Positions 37,620-45,714 of a DNA stretch of 64,000 nt are shown one piece after another (within the stretch, counting starts at the first letter, position 1; the number at the start of each line of letters is the position of its first letter). The notes below the pieces were generated by a model that saw only the letters and a list, made by a program, of their open reading frames with translations, had not been told where the DNA came from and searched no databases. A program made the translations under genes and the position numbers. Source of the DNA: Crocinitomicaceae bacterium (GTDB lineage: Bacteria; Bacteroidota; Bacteroidia; Flavobacteriales_D; Crocinitomicaceae); NCBI GenBank assembly GCA_016709005.1, contig JADJEU010000003.1, positions 1 through 64,000 of the forward strand, given 5' to 3'.

Positions 37620-38921
37620 ATGGAATTATTCAAAAAACATACGCTTTTCTCGATTTATTTAGTTGTTTTTTTCGTGATTTGCTATGGCGTTATTGTAACA
37701 TCTGGATTTGACTATTTTGGCTACCTCTCGCTTTATTTTTTCGCATTGGTGACCTCCTATGTATTTTTTAATCAAAAAAAAGTTAAGCACTTTCTTGGTG
37801 AGTTTGTTGGCAAATTGAATAAGTTGGATTTCAACCTGAATATCTTGTTTTTGGTGATTCCATCGGCATTTTTTATTGCGGCCCATTTCATTTACCTGGG
37901 AGGGTCACCGTCAATAGAAGCATTATCGTTAAACTATATTGAAGAAGTGGCCTTGCTTCGCTATAAGATTACGGAGGGCACGCCGTCTTGGTTGGCCTAC
38001 GGTTGCGCAATTACACTGAAGGCTACCTTGCCTTTTTTGCTGCTTTATTTTCTCTACTTTAAAAGGCATACATTTTATTGGATTGTTTTGATTGTCGGGT
38101 CATTTTATTCTTTTTCTCTGATGCAAAAAAGTTATATCGTCGGACTTTCAATTCCAGTATTCATCTATTGTTTATCAGAAAAGAAATATCTCTATGTACT
38201 GAAATATGTTGGCCTAATTCTGGTTGTCATATTTGGACTTTCCTATATTGCTAATCCATCCGGTGGATCCAATCCGAAGAGTATAATTGCTCAAAAAGTT
38301 AATACCAGTCCTGCAGTTCAGGTCAACAACCAACCAAACGGTATTACCGGTGCAACAGGTTGTTTGGAGGTGGAACCAATAACAGTCGTGACGGTGAGTT
38401 CCGATACCTCTGCAGTTATTATTAACCCTCCCTCAGAGCATAATAAATTATTTTTAGTTGCATATGGCTTATATCATCGTTTAGCAATTATTCCCGGGCA
38501 AGTAGTAACGGGTTGGTTTCAGGCTGTTCCATGCAGTAAACCTTTTCTGAATGGGGCGGGCTATCGTCTGTGGGCTAAACTGCGAGGCGTTGATTACCAT
38601 GATTACTCTACAGAACTGTACCCGGTTTTACAGCCGGGATTTTCTGCTCAGGGACTTACAGGCACAGTAAACGTGGCAAGTTTTATGTACGAATATTCAA
38701 ATTTTGGATGGATAGGTCTCGTCTTATCCGGATTCATTTTAGCTTTTCTTTTTTTAATTTTTGAAATTCTATTTGCAGGCAACTTTAATTTGAAACTAAG
38801 TATTAACACTTATCCAATTCTATTGCTCAGTTCAGGTGCAATAACAACACTTATGTTTTCGAATGGCTGGGGTTTTATTATTCTATTTTATTTTCTTTTT
38901 TTTAAAAATAAGGAAAGATAA
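37620..38921 (+). CDS. Polytopic membrane protein, Wzy-like polymerase candidate
   Basis: A 433-aa protein with about ten membrane segments and a large extracytoplasmic loop (about 215-345) containing several Pro/Thr/Val-rich stretches. The loop ends with TGTVNVASFMYEYSNFGWIGLVLSGF, a pattern of the oligosaccharide repeat-unit polymerase group. No sequence motif proves it. Place next to a second Wzx and before the amidotransferase supports a Wzy role for the second unit. Confidence 0.6.
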   Translation: MELFKKHTLFSIYLVVFFVICYGVIVTSGFDYFGYLSLYFFALVTSYVFFNQKKVKHFLGEFVGKLNKLDFNLNILFLVIPSAFFIAAHFIYLGGSPSIEALSLNYIEEVALLRYKITEGTPSWLAYGCAITLKATLPFLLLYFLYFKRHTFYWIVLIVGSFYSFSLMQKSYIVGLSIPVFIYCLSEKKYLYVLKYVGLILVVIFGLSYIANPSGGSNPKSIIAQKVNTSPAVQVNNQPNGITGATGCLEVEPITVVTVSSDTSAVIINPPSEHNKLFLVAYGLYHRLAIIPGQVVTGWFQAVPCSKPFLNGAGYRLWAKLRGVDYHDYSTELYPVLQPGFSAQGLTGTVNVASFMYEYSNFGWIGLVLSGFILAFLFLIFEILFAGNFNLKLSINTYPILLLSSGAITTLMFSNGWGFIILFYFLFFKNKER

Positions 38922-38924
38922 ATT

Positions 38925-40742
38925 ATGTGCGGAATAAGTGGTATCATTCAAAAAAACAATGTTTCAGTTGATAAAACTCAACTGGAAAAAATGAACACTG
39001 CTATTGCTCACAGGGGACCAGATGGCGAAGGATTCTATTACGGATCAAACTTTGGGTTAGGACACCGAAGACTGGCTATTATTGATTTGTCTCAAAATGG
39101 ACATCAGCCAATGGTCTATCAAGAACATCTGGTGATAACTTTTAACGGTGAAATCTACAACTATCTTGAAATTCGAGAAGACTTAAGATTACTTGGATAC
39201 GTTTTTACTTCAAATTCAGACACAGAAGTTATTCTTGCGGCCTATGCTCAGTGGGGCGAGGAATGCGTGTCTCGGTTTAATGGCATGTGGGCCTTTGCAA
39301 TTTTCGACAAACAAAAGAATATACTTTTTTGCAGCAGAGATCGGTTTGGTGTCAAACCTTTTTATTTTGCTGTAGCAGATTCAAGATTTATTTTTGGGTC
39401 CGAGATTAAACAGATAATTTCAGTCACAAATAAATCTGTATTAAATGAAAAAATAGCATTGGATTATTTGATCGTTGGAATGGAGGAGCACACCAACCAA
39501 ACTTTTTTTGCAGACATTCTCAAATTGCAACCTTCACATAATTTAATTTATGATTTGACAACGCATCATTTTGAGATTGAACAATATTATCAAATCGAAA
39601 AATCAACTCTAATCAGCAATTTGAATGAGCAAGATTCGGTTGATAAATATGGCGCCGAATTTAGACGTTCGATTCTGCTTCGTCTTCGATCGGACGTAAA
39701 GGTTGGCGCCTGTTTAAGTGGCGGACTGGATAGTTCTTCTGTCGCAGCTATCGGGGGCGAAATCTATAAAAAAACAGCAAATCAAAAATTTATTGCCATT
39801 CATGCCAAATCATCAGAAAAAGATACAGACGAAAGTTTGTTGGCAAAAGAGGTAGCTGATTTTTGTGATTTGGATTTGCACATCGTTGAGCCAAACGCAA
39901 ATGATTTTAAATCAAATTTGGATGAGGTGATATATACACAAGAAGAACCTTTCGGAAGCCCTTCTGTATTCATGCAGTATTTTGTTTTGCAAAAAGCAAG
40001 AAGCATGAATTGTATCGTCATGTTAGATGGACAAGGAGGCGATGAAACTTTGTTGGGTTATGAAAAATACTACCCGGCTTATTTGATGAGTTTGAAAGGG
40101 ATTGCGAAATGGAAAGGTTTTATGAACGCTTCAAAAAATTCTAAGTTGAGTCGCAAAGAAGTTCTCGCTTACTTTTTCTATTTCACACGGTATAAACTAA
40201 GATTGAAAAGATTAAAAAAGAGACATGCTTATTTCAAGGCGTGCGTTTTGAATAGCTATGAATCCGCAGAATTGCGCGAGCTATCGAAGAGTTATTTAGA
40301 TATTTCAGTGCTTCAAAAAATTGAAATCACTAAAACACAATTGCCGCATCTTTTAAAGTATGAAGACAAAAATTCGATGCGAAATTCGGTTGAAACCAGA
40401 TTGCCTTTTTTAGATTTCCAAACCTTAGAAACTGCCTTTTCAATTAAGAGTGAATTTAAAATCAGACAAGGCTGGACTAAATACGTACTTCGAAAGGCAG
40501 TAGAAAAGAAGCTTCCAGAAGCAATTGTTTGGAGAAAGAATAAACTCGGATTTAATGCACCTGAAAAGACCTGGCTCAAGAAGTTGACTAAAGAAATTCA
40601 TGACGAAATTCAAACATCACCCGCACTTGCTAAGTTCATTGATTTGGAAAAACTTAATTTGGAAAAAATTGACTTGAGGACCAAGTGGCGTTTGTTTAAT
40701 TTTTCCAAATGGCAAAAACTATACAATGTTGAGTTCAATTAA
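38925..40742 (+). CDS. asnB: Asparagine synthase (glutamine-hydrolysing)-like amidotransferase
   Basis: A 605-aa two-domain protein. The N-terminal glutaminase begins MCGISG with the nucleophile Cys2, and IAHRGPDGEGF and FNGEIYNYLE follow. The synthetase domain has the pyrophosphate loop SGGLDSSS at about 264-271. In glycan loci this family often amidates a sugar uronate or an amino acid on the glycan rather than making asparagine for protein; that reading here is inference from context. Overlaps the next gene by 17 bases. Confidence 0.85.
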   Translation: MCGISGIIQKNNVSVDKTQLEKMNTAIAHRGPDGEGFYYGSNFGLGHRRLAIIDLSQNGHQPMVYQEHLVITFNGEIYNYLEIREDLRLLGYVFTSNSDTEVILAAYAQWGEECVSRFNGMWAFAIFDKQKNILFCSRDRFGVKPFYFAVADSRFIFGSEIKQIISVTNKSVLNEKIALDYLIVGMEEHTNQTFFADILKLQPSHNLIYDLTTHHFEIEQYYQIEKSTLISNLNEQDSVDKYGAEFRRSILLRLRSDVKVGACLSGGLDSSSVAAIGGEIYKKTANQKFIAIHAKSSEKDTDESLLAKEVADFCDLDLHIVEPNANDFKSNLDEVIYTQEEPFGSPSVFMQYFVLQKARSMNCIVMLDGQGGDETLLGYEKYYPAYLMSLKGIAKWKGFMNASKNSKLSRKEVLAYFFYFTRYKLRLKRLKKRHAYFKACVLNSYESAELRELSKSYLDISVLQKIEITKTQLPHLLKYEDKNSMRNSVETRLPFLDFQTLETAFSIKSEFKIRQGWTKYVLRKAVEKKLPEAIVWRKNKLGFNAPEKTWLKKLTKEIHDEIQTSPALAKFIDLEKLNLEKIDLRTKWRLFNFSKWQKLYNVEFN

Positions 40743-41843
40743 AATAGCGCATTTAACGAGTGCACATCAGGATGGGGATGTGCGCATATTTCATAAAGAA
40801 TGTGTGAGTCTGGCTAAAGCCGGATATGATGTTTCTATGATTATTCCAAATACCGCTAGTCGGGTGGAAAAAGGAGTGAACATTATCAGTTTTCAAATTA
40901 AAAAAGGTTCACGCATGTTTCGGGCGATAAAAGCGGTGAATAGAGTTTACAAAGAAGCGCTGAAATTGAATGCCCATGTCTATCATTTGCATGATCCTGA
41001 ACTTTTGCGTATTGCTCTAAAATTAAAGCGAAAAGGAAAAATTGTTATCTACGACGCTCATGAAGATCTGCCTAGACAGGTGCTATCGAAAAGCTATATT
41101 CCAAAAATATTCCGTTCTCTTATCAGTTTTTTCTTGAGAAATATGAAAACGCAAGAGCAAAAAAATTAAACGGAATTATTTGCGCAACTCCATTTATCAG
41201 AGCCCGGTTTGAGAAAATTAATTCGAATAGTATCGACATAAACAATTATCCAATACTAGAAGGGTTATCCAATATGGAAAGGACTCCTGATCCAAAAAAG
41301 CGAATCATTTGTTATGCTGGTAGCATCACAAAAGTCCGCGGAGTATTAGAGCTCGTAAATAGTTTGCCTCTTGCAAATTGTCGCTTGGTTCTTGCAGGTA
41401 ATTTGAGTGATGTAAAATTTAAAGCAGAACTTGAAAAATCCCCGGGTTGGCCATTTGTTGATTATAAGGGTTTTTTAGACAGAAAGGGCATTGAAGATAT
41501 GTATTCAATTGCTCATGTTGGTGTTGTAACATTGCATCCAATTGTAAATTATTTAGATTCCTTACCCGTCAAAATGTTTGAATATATGGCAGCTGGATTG
41601 CCAGTTCTGGCTTCAGATTTTCCACTCTGGAAAAATATTATTCAAGACACAGGTGCAGGTGTCTGTGTAAACCCATTGAGCAGTGAAGCTATCTCCAAAG
41701 AATTGGTGAAGCTTCTGGAAAATACAGAGTGGACCTCCGAGATGTCAAAAAATGGCAGAAAGGCGGTTATCGAAAAGTATAATTGGAAAATTGAAGAAGC
41801 CAAGCTTTTGGATTTTTATTCAAATACCTTAAAACCTCAATGA
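40726..41843 (+). CDS. Glycosyltransferase family 4, tandem copy 1, frameshifted
   Basis: The first frame runs to 41169. The repaired protein continues as QFFLEKYENARAKKLNG in the other frame to 41843. One missing T in the T6 run at 41127-41132 explains it, and repair gives 372 aa, against 369 in the copy just downstream. The start KIAHLTSAHQDGDVRIFHKECVSLA and VYHLHDPELLRIALKLK are typical of a GT4 branch. In the C-domain, YKGFLDRKGIEDMY and PVKMFEYMAAGLPV include the E(x7)E element. Very close to its neighbour, so a duplicate. Confidence 0.8.
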
Positions 41844-42949
41844 ACCTTAAAATGAAAGTAGCTCACGTTACCAGCGCTCATAAAGATGGCGATGTGCGTA
41901 TTTTTCATAAAGAATGTGTGAGCCTCGCCGAGGCTGGATTTGAAGTATATCATTTAGTTCCTAATTCTACATCGAGGGTGGAAAAAGGTGTGCAGATCGT
42001 CTCGTTTGATTTTCCAATTTCTTCGAGATTTCAGCGCATGTTTCGACTTGTAAAGGAGGTATACAAAAGAGCTGTAGAGATAGATGCCGATGTATATCAT
42101 CTTCATGATCCTGAGCTTTTACGTATCGCATTGAAATTGAAAAAACTTGGAAAGAAAGTCATTTATGATGCACATGAGGATTTACCACGAGACATTTTAT
42201 CCAAAACATACATTCCAAAATTTCTGCGAAAAATAATAAGTAAACGAGTCGAAAAATTTGAAAACAGGATTGCTTCAAAAATCGATGGTGTTATAACGGC
42301 TACTCCTTTTATCAGAGACCGGTTTTTGAAAATAAATAAAAATACAATCGACGTAAATAATTATCCGATCGAACAGATTGATTTGGTTTATACTGATTAT
42401 AATAGAAAGACCGATAATGTAATCTGTTATATAGGAACGATCAATGGTCAAAGAGGGGTAGAGGAGGTTGTGAAAGCATTGGAATTGACTAACTGCAATT
42501 TAATTTTGGCTGGTGATTTTCGTCAAGTTGGGTTTCAAGAAAATCTTCAGAAACTAGACGGCTGGAAAAAAGTTGATTACCTGGGATTTTTAACTCGACA
42601 GGAAGTTGCAAAGGTCTATAATCGGTCAAAAGTGGGAATTGTGACTTTACATCCCATTTTAAATTTTCTTGACGCCTTGCCTGTAAAAATGTTTGAATAT
42701 ATGGCAGCAGGCATTCCAGTAATTGCATCAAATTTTCCACTTTGGAAAAAAATAGTCGAGGATGGAAATTGTGGGATTTGTGTGGATCCAATGTCACCTA
42801 ATGAAATTGCAAATGCAATAAGATTCATCTTGGAAAATCCTGAAAAAGCAAAATTGATGGGAGAAAATGGTAAGCAATTAGTGATGAAAGTTTACAACTG
42901 GGATATTGAAAAGAAGAAGCTAGTTGGCTTTTACCATGCCCTGAGCTAG
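41840..42949 (+). CDS. Glycosyltransferase family 4, tandem copy 2
   Basis: Intact 369-aa copy of the preceding gene. AHVTSAHKDGDVRIFHKECV, DVYHLHDPELLRIALKLKKL and YDAHEDLPRDILSKTYIPK are nearly the same as in copy 1. The C-domain has FLDALPVKMFEYMAAGIPVIA. The ATG overlaps the stop of copy 1 by three bases. Divergence is greatest in residues 45-70 and the last 60, which might separate the donor or acceptor specificity. Confidence 0.85.
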   Translation: MNLKMKVAHVTSAHKDGDVRIFHKECVSLAEAGFEVYHLVPNSTSRVEKGVQIVSFDFPISSRFQRMFRLVKEVYKRAVEIDADVYHLHDPELLRIALKLKKLGKKVIYDAHEDLPRDILSKTYIPKFLRKIISKRVEKFENRIASKIDGVITATPFIRDRFLKINKNTIDVNNYPIEQIDLVYTDYNRKTDNVICYIGTINGQRGVEEVVKALELTNCNLILAGDFRQVGFQENLQKLDGWKKVDYLGFLTRQEVAKVYNRSKVGIVTLHPILNFLDALPVKMFEYMAAGIPVIASNFPLWKKIVEDGNCGICVDPMSPNEIANAIRFILENPEKAKLMGENGKQLVMKVYNWDIEKKKLVGFYHALS

Positions 42950-43103
42950 TTATCAATTAACCGTAACCGTCTCCAACTTCTAGGACTGTCAGGTCGCTGC
43001 GACACATAGGTAGTCAGTCTATTTCTGCTCGCTGAAGAATTCGAATTTACTTTTTTGTTATTTCGAATCTAACATTCCCTTATCTTTGAATAAACAAACG
43101 AAC
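42950..43103. other. Gap with small hairpin and a promoter
   Basis: 154 bases. GTCGC-T-GCGAC (42993-43003) is a perfect small palindrome, flanked by GACTG (42984-42988) and CAGTC (43015-43019). No T run follows, so it is not a usual terminator. A promoter-like pair is described at 43054-43088. Confidence 0.4.
43054..43088 (+). promoter_or_regulatory. Promoter-like pair before the aminotransferase gene
   Basis: TTTG at 43054-43057 and TATCTTTG at 43081-43088 are 23 bases apart, a little wide for TTTG-N(19-21)-TAnnTTTG. The -7 box matches fully and is followed by the ATG 15 bases later. Confidence 0.45.
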
Positions 43104-44327
43104 ATGCTTCCATTCTCGCCACCGCGCATCGATCAAAAAACAATTGACGAAGTCACCAAAGTTTTACTTTCAGGTTGGATCACTACAGGTCCGCGCACAA
43201 AAGAATTTGAAAAAAAAATCACAGAATATATAGGATGCAGAAAAACAATTTGTTTCAATTCTGCAACTGCCGGAATGGAATTAATTCTGCGCTGGTTTGG
43301 TGTTCAGGAAGGGGATGAGGTAATTGTACCTGCGTATACTTATTGCGCAACAGCAAACATTGTGATGCATTGCGGTGCTAAACCGGTGATGGTTGATATT
43401 GATCCAAAAGATTTTAATATTTCAGTAACCGAAATCAGAAAACACATCACATCAAAAACCAAAGTAATTATTCCTGTAGATATTTCTGGTTGGCCTGCAG
43501 ATTATTCAGAGATCAATGCGCTGGTAAAAGAGCCTGGAATGAGAGATTTGTTTCAAGCTAAAACGGAAGAGCAAAAAAAATTGGGTAGAATTTTAGTGAT
43601 GTCAGATGCCGCACACAGCATTGGTGCAATGTATCAGGGTAAACGTCATGGAAGTACAACGGATGTAAGTGTATTCTCTTTTCACGCGGTGAAAAATCTT
43701 ACTACCGCAGAAGGTGGAGCGGTTTGTATGGATCTGCCGGCTGAGTTTGACTGCGATGCAATTTATTCTACGTTGAATATGAAATCTCTTCATGGTCAGA
43801 GTAAAGACGCTTTAGCAAAATCACAAGTAGGTGCATGGCGTTATGATGTAATGGAGCCAGGATACAAATGCAACATGATGGACATTCAGGCTGCAATTGG
43901 ATTAGTAGAATTGGAGCGATACGAAGAAAACTTGCAACGCAGAAAAGAAATTTTTGATTTCTATACAAACGCGTTTAAAAATAAATCATGGGCAATTATT
44001 CCTGCTTATAAAGATGATCAAAAAGAAAGTTCATACCATTTGTATTGTCTGCGAATAAAAGGCGCAACAGAATCGCAGCGTGATGCAATTATGCAAGGAA
44101 TTTTCGACAGGGGTGTTTCGGTGAATGTACACTTCCAGCCATTGCCAATATTGACAGTCTATAAAACGCGCGGATATAAGATGAGCGATTATCCGGAGGC
44201 GTGGGCAAAATATCAAAATGAAATTTCTTTACCGGTTTATTTTGATTTGACAAATGAAAATTTGAAGACGGTTACTGATGCTGTGATTGCTGCCGTGGAA
44301 GAGTTGGTTGATGGGTTGAAAGGTTGA
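43104..44327 (+). CDS. DegT/DnrJ/EryC1/StrS family aminotransferase
   Basis: PLP-dependent aminotransferase that makes amino sugars on a nucleotide-linked keto sugar. PLP lysine is K197 in FHAVKNLTTAEGGAV. SDAAHSIGA supplies the cofactor-contacting Asp/His, and FNSATAGMELIL is the phosphate-binding start. 407 aa from the ATG at 43104; a TTG at 43086 would add six. The C-terminal codons fall in a 16-bp tandem repeat. Confidence 0.88.
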   Translation: MLPFSPPRIDQKTIDEVTKVLLSGWITTGPRTKEFEKKITEYIGCRKTICFNSATAGMELILRWFGVQEGDEVIVPAYTYCATANIVMHCGAKPVMVDIDPKDFNISVTEIRKHITSKTKVIIPVDISGWPADYSEINALVKEPGMRDLFQAKTEEQKKLGRILVMSDAAHSIGAMYQGKRHGSTTDVSVFSFHAVKNLTTAEGGAVCMDLPAEFDCDAIYSTLNMKSLHGQSKDALAKSQVGAWRYDVMEPGYKCNMMDIQAAIGLVELERYEENLQRRKEIFDFYTNAFKNKSWAIIPAYKDDQKESSYHLYCLRIKGATESQRDAIMQGIFDRGVSVNVHFQPLPILTVYKTRGYKMSDYPEAWAKYQNEISLPVYFDLTNENLKTVTDAVIAAVEELVDGLKG

Positions 44328-44383
44328 TGGGTTGAAAGAGGTTGTGGATTGGTTGAGTGGTTGAAACGGGTTGCTTGTTGAAA
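44306..44383. repeat. GGTTGATGGGTTGAAA tandem repeat, left flank of the S23 cassette
   Basis: GGTTGATGGGTTGAAA occurs twice in perfect tandem (44306-44321 and 44322-44337), then degenerate units (GGTTGTGGATTGGTTGAGTGGTTG) to about 44383. Its first unit supplies the last codons and stop of the aminotransferase gene. A related sequence in inverted orientation is at 44845-44873. Confidence 0.6.
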
Positions 44384-44408
44384 GTGTAGTATTAATTAAA
44401 GATTGGTC

Positions 44409-44801
44409 ATGAAATATTCATTTGAAAATTTGGAGGTTTGGCAGAAGTCGAGAGAGTTAGTTAAGGAAATTTATGGCGTTACATCAGATTTTCCTGCAGA
44501 TGAAAAATTTGGATTGACCAGTCAGTTGAGAAGAGCAGCGGTTTCGGTTAGTAGTAATATAGCAGAGGGCAGTTCGCGCTGGAGTAAAAAGGATCAGGCA
44601 AGATTTTATGAAATAGCATTTGGTAGTTTGATTGAAGTTTTAAATCAATCCATTCTATCTAATGATTTAGATTTTATGCAATCAACTAAGCTTGTAGGGT
44701 TGCGCAGTAATATTGATTCAATTGGCAGGATGTTAAACTCACTTTACAAATCAGCCAAAGGCACAAACATACCGACTAGAGCAAAAACTCAAAATCAATA
44801 A
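44409..44801 (+). CDS. Four-helix bundle protein (S23/intervening-sequence family)
   Basis: A 130-aa protein starting MKYSFENLEVWQKSRELV with LTSQLRRAAVSVSSNIAEGSS, the hallmark of the S23/IVS four-helix-bundle family. These were first found in insertions of 23S rRNA genes and are widespread in Bacteroidetes. Function unknown; they resemble the Avd accessory protein of diversity-generating retroelements in fold. Here it lies inside the glycan locus and is bracketed by related inverted sequences, suggesting a mobile cassette. A TTG at 44403 would add two residues. Confidence 0.88.
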   Translation: MKYSFENLEVWQKSRELVKEIYGVTSDFPADEKFGLTSQLRRAAVSVSSNIAEGSSRWSKKDQARFYEIAFGSLIEVLNQSILSNDLDFMQSTKLVGLRSNIDSIGRMLNSLYKSAKGTNIPTRAKTQNQ

Positions 44802-44844
44802 ACTGAAAAAAATATTAATTGTAAGCTACTAAAGAACCAAACAC

Positions 44845-44873
44845 ATCAACCAAAAACTAATCAACCTATCAAC
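44845..44873. repeat. Right flank of the S23 cassette, inverted copy
   Basis: CAACCTATCAAC at 44862-44873 is the reverse complement of GTTGATAGGTTG, which matches the left-flank core GTTGATGGGTTG at 11 of 12 positions. ATCAACCAAAAACTAATC precedes it in the same sense. Confidence 0.5.
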
Positions 44874-44878
44874 AAAAC

Positions 44879-45475
44879 ATGTATCAACTTACCAAGCGCA
44901 TATTTGATTTTATTTCTTCGCTTGTGGTAGTGGTTTTGTTTTTTCCGTTCTTCATTATTATCGCAATTTGGATTTTACTCGATAGTCCTGGCGGAATATT
45001 CTACAAACAAATTCGCGTTGGAAAAGATGGTAAAGAATTTACCTTGTTAAAATTCAGATCGATGACTGTTGGCGCTGATAAGCAAGGCTTGATTACCATT
45101 GGCAATGATAATCGTGTCACGCGTTCTGGAAGATTTATACGAAAAACCAAGATTGACGAATTTCCGCAACTGATCAATATTATTAAAGGAGAAATGAGTG
45201 TAGTTGGTCCTCGTCCCGAGGTTCCGAAATACGTTGCGCTTTATACAGAGGATCAAAAGAAAGTTTTATCTGTCAGACCAGGTTTGACCGACTTGGCATC
45301 ACTTAAATATTTTGACGAGCAAAAACTTTTGGGTGAATCCGATGATCCTGAAAAAACTTATCGAAATGAAATTATGCCGAAAAAGTTGGAGTTAAATCTT
45401 CAGTACTTGGCTCAACAATCTCTTTTTCTGGATTTTAAGTTGATCTTTTCTACCATTTTCAGAATTTTCAAATAG
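44879..45475 (+). CDS. Initiating phosphoglycosyl transferase (PglC/WcaJ-type sugar transferase)
   Basis: Membrane enzyme that moves a sugar-1-phosphate from a UDP-sugar to undecaprenyl phosphate, the first step of glycan assembly. 198 aa, small monotopic PglC-type: N-terminal membrane segment (about residues 12-33), KFRSMTVGAD, RKTKIDEFPQLINIIKGEMS with the catalytic Asp-Glu pair, and VVGPRPEVP. It closes the locus. The substrate is likely a UDP-acetylated sugar, by family. Confidence 0.9.
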   Translation: MYQLTKRIFDFISSLVVVVLFFPFFIIIAIWILLDSPGGIFYKQIRVGKDGKEFTLLKFRSMTVGADKQGLITIGNDNRVTRSGRFIRKTKIDEFPQLINIIKGEMSVVGPRPEVPKYVALYTEDQKKVLSVRPGLTDLASLKYFDEQKLLGESDDPEKTYRNEIMPKKLELNLQYLAQQSLFLDFKLIFSTIFRIFK

Positions 45476-45497
45476 ATTATTGTTCAGTGAACACCTT

Positions 45498-45646
45498 AAA
45501 CGTTTAGTTGCTTTAAACGTTTGAAATTAAGTGTTGGAACAAATATTTTCGTCTAAAAACTAATATACACTGCACTTTTGTACGTATTTTTGCTACGTTA
45601 ATACGCAAAATGACAACGTTCGGAAATTGTTAACAAACGTTCGGAA
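45498..45646. promoter_or_regulatory. AACGTT-site cluster and promoter upstream of the T9SS cargo gene
   Basis: AACGTT occurs at 45499-45504, 45516-45521, 45615-45620 and 45636-45641. The first two lie in palindromes that also fold as AAACGTTTA (45498-45506) with TAAACGTTT (45514-45522). The last two are in direct repeats of ACGTTCGGAA, 21 bases apart. A -7 box TATTTTTG is at 45585-45592, between the pairs. The 5' end of the transcript would lie near 45599. Confidence 0.45.
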
Positions 45647-45649
45647 GCT

Positions 45650-45676
45650 AATCACGACCTCAAACGTGATTTTTTT
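45650..45676 (+). terminator. Hairpin with T run in the leader before 45715
   Basis: AATCACG (45650-45656), loop ACCTCAAA, CGTGATT (45665-45671), then a T run. It is a terminator of the upstream operon, or, since the promoter-like box at 45585 precedes it, an attenuator of the cargo gene. Confidence 0.55.
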
Positions 45677-45714
45677 CTTCCCTCATTTAATATGCGTACA
45701 CAAGATATTGTGCC

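Noticed and set aside
42984..43019. Small-RNA or tRNA-like fold in the 42950-43103 gap
   Set aside because: The palindrome GTCGC-T-GCGAC and outer GACTG/CAGTC arms do not make a cloverleaf, and no T run follows.
44306..44337. CRISPR-like repeat
   Set aside because: Two head-to-tail 16-base units with no spacers; a tandem repeat only.
44309..44873. Possible diversity-generating retroelement because of the Avd-like S23 fold
   Set aside because: No reverse transcriptase, no template/variable repeat pair within reach; only the four-helix protein is present.
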